DNA from: Hydrogenophilales bacterium
Lineage (GTDB): Bacteria > Pseudomonadota > Gammaproteobacteria > Burkholderiales > Thiobacillaceae
Length of the DNA stretch: 64,000 nucleotides
Assembly: GCA_023258975.1 (NCBI GenBank)
Contig: JAHFRD010000011.1
Coordinates: forward strand, 48,684 to 112,683
Direction: 5' to 3'
The notes beneath the pieces are model-generated. The model worked only from the letters and a program-made list of their open reading frames with translations, had not been told where the DNA came from and searched no databases. Shown here piece after piece: positions 58,543 to 64,000 of the stretch (position 1 is the first letter of the stretch; the number at the start of each line of letters is the position of its first letter). The position numbers and the translations under genes were made by a program.

Positions 58543-59112
58543 TCAACTCCACAAATCCGCCAGCGAAAACTCGACCGCATCAAAAGGTGCCACCCGCACC
58601 GGCGCGTCGTCCTGAAGGGTGGCGATCAGCAGCCAGCGCGATTCACGCAATTCGAACGCTTCCAGGGTATGTGCCTCCGGATCGACCAGCCAGGCGTGCA
58701 CCACGCCGTATTTCGCATAGAGCGGCAACTTGACGAATCGGTCCTTGCGCGTGGTACTGGGCGACAGGATTTCGCAGATCCAGTCTGGCACCACCTCGAA
58801 GCGATGGCCATCCGGCACCTCTGGCATGCGTTCGCGGCGCCAGCCGGCCAGGTCGGGGACGGCGACTTCGGTATCGCGTATGAAATGGATTTCCGGTTCG
58901 TCGATGATCCACCAGCCGCCGGGGCCGCCACGGCCGAAGTTGAAGGGGGGGCTGAGATCGGCGCCCAGCGCGCTTCCGGCGACACCATGCCGCCCGCTGG
59001 GACGGGGCATGGTGTGGAGTTGGCCGGAAAGGATTTCTCCGGTCACCCCTTCCGGCAGGTCACACAGTTCGTCGTACAGGGTGGGCTGGTAGGCGAGGTT
59101 GGCGTTCATCAT
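58543..59112 (-). CDS. Uma2-family (DUF820) endonuclease-like protein
   Basis: 189 residues. PD-(D/E)xK fold: landmarks VAVPDLAGWRRERMP (Asp), VVPDWICEILSPST (Glu before ILSPST), RKDRFVKLPLYAKYGV (Lys), and AWLVDPE. Family members are widespread in cyanobacteria and mobile regions, function unknown. ATG 59112, with SD GGAG visible upstream. Only 24 bp from uvrB. Confidence 0.88.
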   Translation of the reverse strand: MMNANLAYQPTLYDELCDLPEGVTGEILSGQLHTMPRPSGRHGVAGSALGADLSPPFNFGRGGPGGWWIIDEPEIHFIRDTEVAVPDLAGWRRERMPEVPDGHRFEVVPDWICEILSPSTTRKDRFVKLPLYAKYGVVHAWLVDPEAHTLEAFELRESRWLLIATLQDDAPVRVAPFDAVEFSLADLWS

Positions 59113-59136
59113 CGGCTCCTTGCGAGGGTTCCAAGA

Positions 59137-61206
59137 TTACTCATCATGCTCTTCCACGCCAAACAACTGTTTCTTCAAGGTGTGTAGCTTGTCGCGCAGT
59201 TCCGCCGCCTGCTCGAATTCCAGGTTTTTCGCGGCGGCGAGCATGTCTTTCTCCAGGCGTTTGATTTCCTTCGCCAGGTCTTTCTCGCTCATGACTTCGT
59301 ACTTGGCGCGGTTTTGCGCGGCCTTCAACTCCTGGTTGGCGGCTTCCGGGTTGTAGATGCCGTCGATGATGTCCTTGATCCGCTTGACCACGCCCTTGGG
59401 GGTGATGCCGTTGGCCAGGTTGAAGGCGATCTGCTTGGTTCGACGTCGGTCGGTTTCGTCGATGGCGCGACGCATGGAATCGGTGATGCGGTCGGCGTAG
59501 AGAATCGCGGTGCCATTGAGGTGGCGCGCGGCGCGGCCGATGGTCTGGATCAGGGAGCGTTCGGAGCGCAGGAAACCTTCCTTGTCGGCGTCGAGGATGG
59601 CGACCAGCGACACCTCGGGGATGTCCAGGCCCTCGCGCAACAGGTTGATGCCGATCAGCACGTCGAACACGCCGAGGCGCAGGTCGCGGATGATTTCCAC
59701 CCGTTCCACGGTGTCGATGTCCGAGTGCAGATAGCGCACGCGGATGCCGTGTTCGGACAGGTATTCGGTGAGTTGCTCCGACATGCGCTTGGTCAGTGTG
59801 GTGGCCATGACCCGCTCGCCGCGCGCGGTGCGCTCGTTGATGGCGGACATGAGGTCGTCCACCTGGGTGCCGACCGGGCGGATTTCGATGATCGGGTCGA
59901 TCAGTCCGGTGGGGCGCACCACCTGTTCCACCACCTGTTGCTGGTGTTCCTTCTCGTAGGTGCTGGGGGTGGCGGAGACGAACACGGTCTGACGCATGAT
60001 GGTCTCGAACTCGTCGAACCGGAGCGGCCGGTTGTCCAGGGCCGAGGGCAAGCGGAAACCGTAATCGACCAGGTTTTCCTTGCGTGCGCGGTCGCCCTTG
60101 AACATGCCGCCCACCTGCGGCACGGTGACGTGTGATTCGTCGATGAACATCACGGCATTGGGCGGCAGGTAGTCGATAAGGGTCGGCGGCGGGTCGCCGG
60201 GGTTGCGCCCGGACAGATGCCGCGAGTAGTTCTCGATGCCCTTGCAGAAGCCGAGTTCGGCGAGCAGTTCGAGGTCGAAGCGGGTGCGTTGCTCGATCCG
60301 CTGCGCTTCCACCAGTTTGTTGTTTTTATTGAAGAACTCCAGGCGATCCGCCAGTTCCAGTTTGATCTTGTCCACCGCCTTCAACACCACGTCGCGCGGC
60401 GTGACGTAATGACTGGACGGGTAGACGGTGAAGCGCGCGGCCTTGTGCATCACCTGGCCGGTGAGCGGGTCGAACAGGCTGATGCTTTCCACCTCGTCGT
60501 CGAACAGCGAGACGCGCACGGCGGTTTCCGCGTGTTCCGCCGGGAAGATGTCGATCACGTCGCCCTTCACCCGGAACACGCCGCGCTTGAATTCCATCTC
60601 ATTGCGCGTGTATTGCATCTCGGTGAGGCGGCGGAGTATCGCCCGCTGCTCGATGCGTTCGCCCTGGCGCAGGTGCAGGATCATGCCGTGGTAATCGACC
60701 GGGTCACCGATGCCGTAGATGGCCGAGACGGTGGCGACGATCACGCAGTCCTCGCGTTCCAGCAGCGCCTTGGTGGCGGAGAGCCGCATCTGCTCGATGT
60801 GCTCGTTGATGCTGGAATCCTTCTCGATGAACAGGTCGCGCGAGGGCACGTAGGCCTCGGGCTGGTAGTAGTCGTAATAGGAGACGAAGTATTCGACCGC
60901 GTTGTCCGGGAAGAACTCGCGGAACTCGGAATACAACTGCGCCGCCAGCGTCTTGTTCGGCGCCATCACGAAGGCCGGTCGCCCCAGGCGGGCGATCACG
61001 TTGGCCATGGTGTAGGTCTTGCCCGAGCCGGTCACCCCGAGCAGGGTCTGGAAGCGCAGGCCGTCGTCCATGCCGCGTACCAGTTGCTCGATCGCAACAG
61101 GTTGATCGCCGGCCGGTGGGAACGGTTGATGCAGTGCAAAAGGGCTATTGGGATAAGTAATCGCCAAGTTAGAATCCGCGCGCTCAAAATCAGGCAATCC
61201 TAGCAT
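59137..61206 (-). CDS. uvrB: UvrABC excinuclease subunit B
   Basis: 689 residues. Walker A GVTGSGKT, the damage-probing hairpin ([12 protein letters not shown]), DESH in MFIDESHVT, helicase motifs [14 protein letters not shown] and QTIGRAARH, and the C-terminal UVR domain ([18 protein letters not shown]). It loads at lesions and recruits UvrC. ATG 61206. Head-to-head with the aminotransferase gene with 43 bp between. No LexA box is obvious in that gap. Confidence 0.97.
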   Translation of the reverse strand: MLGLPDFERADSNLAITYPNSPFALHQPFPPAGDQPVAIEQLVRGMDDGLRFQTLLGVTGSGKTYTMANVIARLGRPAFVMAPNKTLAAQLYSEFREFFPDNAVEYFVSYYDYYQPEAYVPSRDLFIEKDSSINEHIEQMRLSATKALLEREDCVIVATVSAIYGIGDPVDYHGMILHLRQGERIEQRAILRRLTEMQYTRNEMEFKRGVFRVKGDVIDIFPAEHAETAVRVSLFDDEVESISLFDPLTGQVMHKAARFTVYPSSHYVTPRDVVLKAVDKIKLELADRLEFFNKNNKLVEAQRIEQRTRFDLELLAELGFCKGIENYSRHLSGRNPGDPPPTLIDYLPPNAVMFIDESHVTVPQVGGMFKGDRARKENLVDYGFRLPSALDNRPLRFDEFETIMRQTVFVSATPSTYEKEHQQQVVEQVVRPTGLIDPIIEIRPVGTQVDDLMSAINERTARGERVMATTLTKRMSEQLTEYLSEHGIRVRYLHSDIDTVERVEIIRDLRLGVFDVLIGINLLREGLDIPEVSLVAILDADKEGFLRSERSLIQTIGRAARHLNGTAILYADRITDSMRRAIDETDRRRTKQIAFNLANGITPKGVVKRIKDIIDGIYNPEAANQELKAAQNRAKYEVMSEKDLAKEIKRLEKDMLAAAKNLEFEQAAELRDKLHTLKKQLFGVEEHDE

Positions 61207-61249
61207 TCCAGTGCAACCCGCCGTGTTGCAATCCAGTAGGGGCTCAATC

Positions 61250-62440
<1,191 letters not shown>

Positions 62441-62517
62441 ACGCGAAATAACGGGTGAAACCCCGCCCTGGATATTGACCGGAAGCCGCACCCTCCGTAT
62501 TATCGCGGCCTCTCAAT

Positions 62518-62593
62518 TCCCCGATAGCTCAGTTGGTAGAGCAACGGACTGTTAATCCGTGTGTCCCTGGTTCGAGCCCAGGTCGGGGAGCCA
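62518..62593 (+). tRNA. tRNA-Asn (anticodon GTT)
   Basis: 76 nt with encoded CCA. Acceptor TCCCCGA/TCGGGGA; anticodon stem ACGGA/TCCGT with loop CTGTTAA. It is the probable attachment site of the element that begins just after it. Confidence 0.97.
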
Positions 62594-62598
62594 AAAAC

Positions 62599-62624
62599 AA
62601 GGGCTTACAGCGATGTAAGCCCTT
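62599..62624. terminator. Terminator after tRNA-Asn
   Basis: Perfect 10-bp stem AAGGGCTTAC/GTAAGCCCTT, 6-base loop AGCGAT, then TTTC. Starts five bases after the tRNA. It may also terminate the minus-strand remnant integrase. Confidence 0.75.
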
Positions 62625-62640
62625 TCGCATTTCCAGCGTG

Positions 62641-62712
62641 TCAACAAACTGTCAACCGCGCCAACGGGTTCAGGTTGACCGCCTCTTGCAAGTGGTCTGG
62701 CGCCGGCGCTTG
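62641..62712 (-). pseudogene. C-terminal scrap of a tyrosine recombinase (integrase)
   Basis: On the minus strand, 23 codons read …APDHLQEAV-N-L-N-PLARLTVC and then TGA at 62643–62641. The pattern A-P-D-H-L-x-x-A-V is the usual end of tyrosine-type integrases. An in-frame TAG at 62713–62715 and unrelated upstream sequence show it is truncated. An integrase 3' end 50 bp from a tRNA is the standard left edge of an island. Confidence 0.7.
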
Positions 62713-62829
62713 CTACCTCAAAACAGCATAAAACGGCCTTATGTATTACGCCGCTTCCATATCCTTTTTTCTCGGCCTTCCACCCAGTTTCCCGTTCTGC
62801 CTCGCGGCCGACGATTCCCAAGTCCGACG

Positions 62830-64000
62830 CTAGTCGCTACCGACCCGCGCGCTCCCACCCCGCAGTGCTTCCCACAAGCCGACGTGGTTCAGCAGGATGT
62901 CCTTCATGCCGTTTTGCACGGTGCTGGAATTCAGCGCCTGGGTACTCATGGCGTTGTGTGCATCGAGTGCACCCATGATCGCGTTCAGCAGTTCGGTTTT
63001 CAGGTCCGGGGAGTTGGCGAACTGTTCCTTGCTGTTGTTCGCGGCCTGTTGTCGCAGGGTTGCCGACTCCAGCAGCTTGCCCTTGATGACGTGGTTGACA
63101 TAAACCAGTTGATCCTGGTCCGTGGTTTCGCCGCCGAACAGCTCGTTCAGTTTCTCGATCAGCTCACCCATGTAAACGCTGGTTTTCTCCTGCACGCTGC
63201 CGCTGCCGGCTTCGGTAATCGGCGGCAACAGCGGCTTGTCCCCATCGCCCAGCGGCATCGCCTGTTTGCCGAGGGGCTTCAGGTGGTGATGGGTCAGCAC
63301 CACTTTCGAGAGGTCGATGCCTTCGCGCTCGCGGCCGAACTCCAGCAGCGGCAGCAGGCGCTTGTAGAAAAGGGCGCGCTTCTCGATGGCGGTGTTGCCG
63401 TAATCGAAAATTTGCGACAGGAAGGTGTACAGCCGGAGGTACGCGCCCATGTCGCCCTTGAACAGGATCAGCGCATTCAGCTCGTCTTGCGCGCTCTTGC
63501 TGGCCGCCGCGTCGTTCTTCCCGGTTGCGGCTATGAGCGCGTCCTGGCCGGCCTTGTAACGTTTCATCAGGCGATCCCGCACCGGTTCCAGCGCGGCCAC
63601 CAGTTCGCTTTGCTTCGCGTTCGGATTCAGTTCCACCGCCACCACACGGTCCACCTCGAAGTCGTCGTAATGTCCGGCGGCGTCCAGCTTGGCGCGCAGG
63701 TCATAGACCAGGTGCGGGTCGGTGGTCGCCGCGAGTTCGGCGGTGGTGTGGTAGGTCTTGAACGCGGCCAGCACTTCGGCGCTGTCGTTGACGAAATCCA
63801 GCACGTAAGTCGTGTCCTTGCCCGGATGGGCGCGGTTCAGGCGGGACAGCGTCTGCACCGCCTGGATGCCGGCCAGGCGTTTGTCCACGTACATGCCGCA
63901 CAGCAGCGGCTGATCGAAGCCGGTCTGGAACTTGTTCGCCACCAGCAGGATTTGATACTCGTCGCCCTTGAACGCTTCGCGGATGTCGCGGCCTTTCAGG
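62830..64000 (-). CDS. hsdR: Type I restriction enzyme subunit R (partial, C-terminal part)
   Basis: About 390 C-terminal residues; the gene begins beyond the window. Visible are the end of the helicase motor, including the motif V-like region NKFQTGFDQPLL and motif VI-like AVQTLSRLNRAHPGK, then the helical C-terminal domain (LSQIFDYGNTAIEKRALFYKRLLPLLE). HsdR cuts DNA after ATP-driven translocation, with HsdM and HsdS. hsdM and hsdS are not in the window and should lie upstream. Stop TAG at 62830–62832. It is the first cargo gene of the presumed tRNA-Asn island. Confidence 0.88.
   Translation of the reverse strand, partial: LKGRDIREAFKGDEYQILLVANKFQTGFDQPLLCGMYVDKRLAGIQAVQTLSRLNRAHPGKDTTYVLDFVNDSAEVLAAFKTYHTTAELAATTDPHLVYDLRAKLDAAGHYDDFEVDRVVAVELNPNAKQSELVAALEPVRDRLMKRYKAGQDALIAATGKNDAAASKSAQDELNALILFKGDMGAYLRLYTFLSQIFDYGNTAIEKRALFYKRLLPLLEFGREREGIDLSKVVLTHHHLKPLGKQAMPLGDGDKPLLPPITEAGSGSVQEKTSVYMGELIEKLNELFGGETTDQDQLVYVNHVIKGKLLESATLRQQAANNSKEQFANSPDLKTELLNAIMGALDAHNAMSTQALNSSTVQNGMKDILLNHVGLWEALRGGSARVGSD

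Noticed and set aside
62552..62821. 89-codon minus-strand frame over tRNA-Asn and the integrase scar
   Set aside because: It runs through the tRNA and terminator and shares no feature with known proteins; the integrase residues are in a different frame.

Overview
This is a GC-rich bacterial chromosome segment, coding almost end to end. Gene content and order point to a betaproteobacterium: the lepB–DUF4845–rnc–era–recO–pdxJ operon, divergent rne and rluC followed by a HAD hydrolase, a Rieske protein and sppA, and a bidirectional-type hydrogenase large subunit close to that of Ralstonia. I cannot name the genus.

Layout. 1–3.1 kb: the 5' part of an Fe-S protein and a rubrerythrin (minus), an aspartic protease, a glutamine amidotransferase and a small partner gene. 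3.2–9.7 kb: a PAS/GGDEF protein with degenerate active-site residues, glk, folD, a Pro-Arg-His tRNA cluster, nhaR divergent from hpf, and Sua5/TsaC. 9.8–24.4 kb: a one-direction block rich in ion transport: htpX, TerC, a complete Mrp antiporter (fused A/B, then C–G), a beta-CASP nuclease, an AI-2E/PerM transporter, a Ca/Na exchanger and a Ca-type P-ATPase. 24.4–27.3 kb: a prepilin-like protein and a membrane histidine kinase with an HDVKN H-box. 27.3–37 kb: the lepA/lepB operon read on minus, split between lepA and lepB by three plus-strand accessory genes (lipoprotein, phage-type lysozyme, duplicated membrane protein). 37.2–39.2 kb: hoxH and hoxW with no hoxF, hoxU or hoxY next to them. 39.3–47.7 kb: a secreted Asp/Asn-Pro repeat protein, a periplasmic SUMF1-type protein, Bax inhibitor-1, lysC, a MEKHLA protein, two tRNA-Ser genes around a decayed IS3 element, mltF and serS. 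47.7–62.5 kb: a BarA-like hybrid kinase, Rof-like protein, sppA, Rieske, an HTH-receiver regulator, HAD, rluC, rne, an LMW phosphatase, Uma2, uvrB and an aspartate-type aminotransferase. 62.5–64 kb: tRNA-Asn, the last codons of a tyrosine integrase, and the C-terminal part of a type I restriction subunit, which looks like the edge of a genomic island.

Many neighbours overlap by ATGA or GTGA, which suggests translational coupling (tsaC, mrpE, the nuclease, PerM, CaCA, era). At least five intergenic regions carry REP-like palindromes beginning with GTAGCGCC, two of them running into the stop codons of glk and hoxH; one further palindrome belongs to a second family. The points most worth following are the three-gene cassette inside the lepA–lepB operon, the solitary hoxH–hoxW pair, the GGDEF protein that keeps its RxxD inhibitory site but has lost catalytic residues, and the integrase scar at tRNA-Asn.
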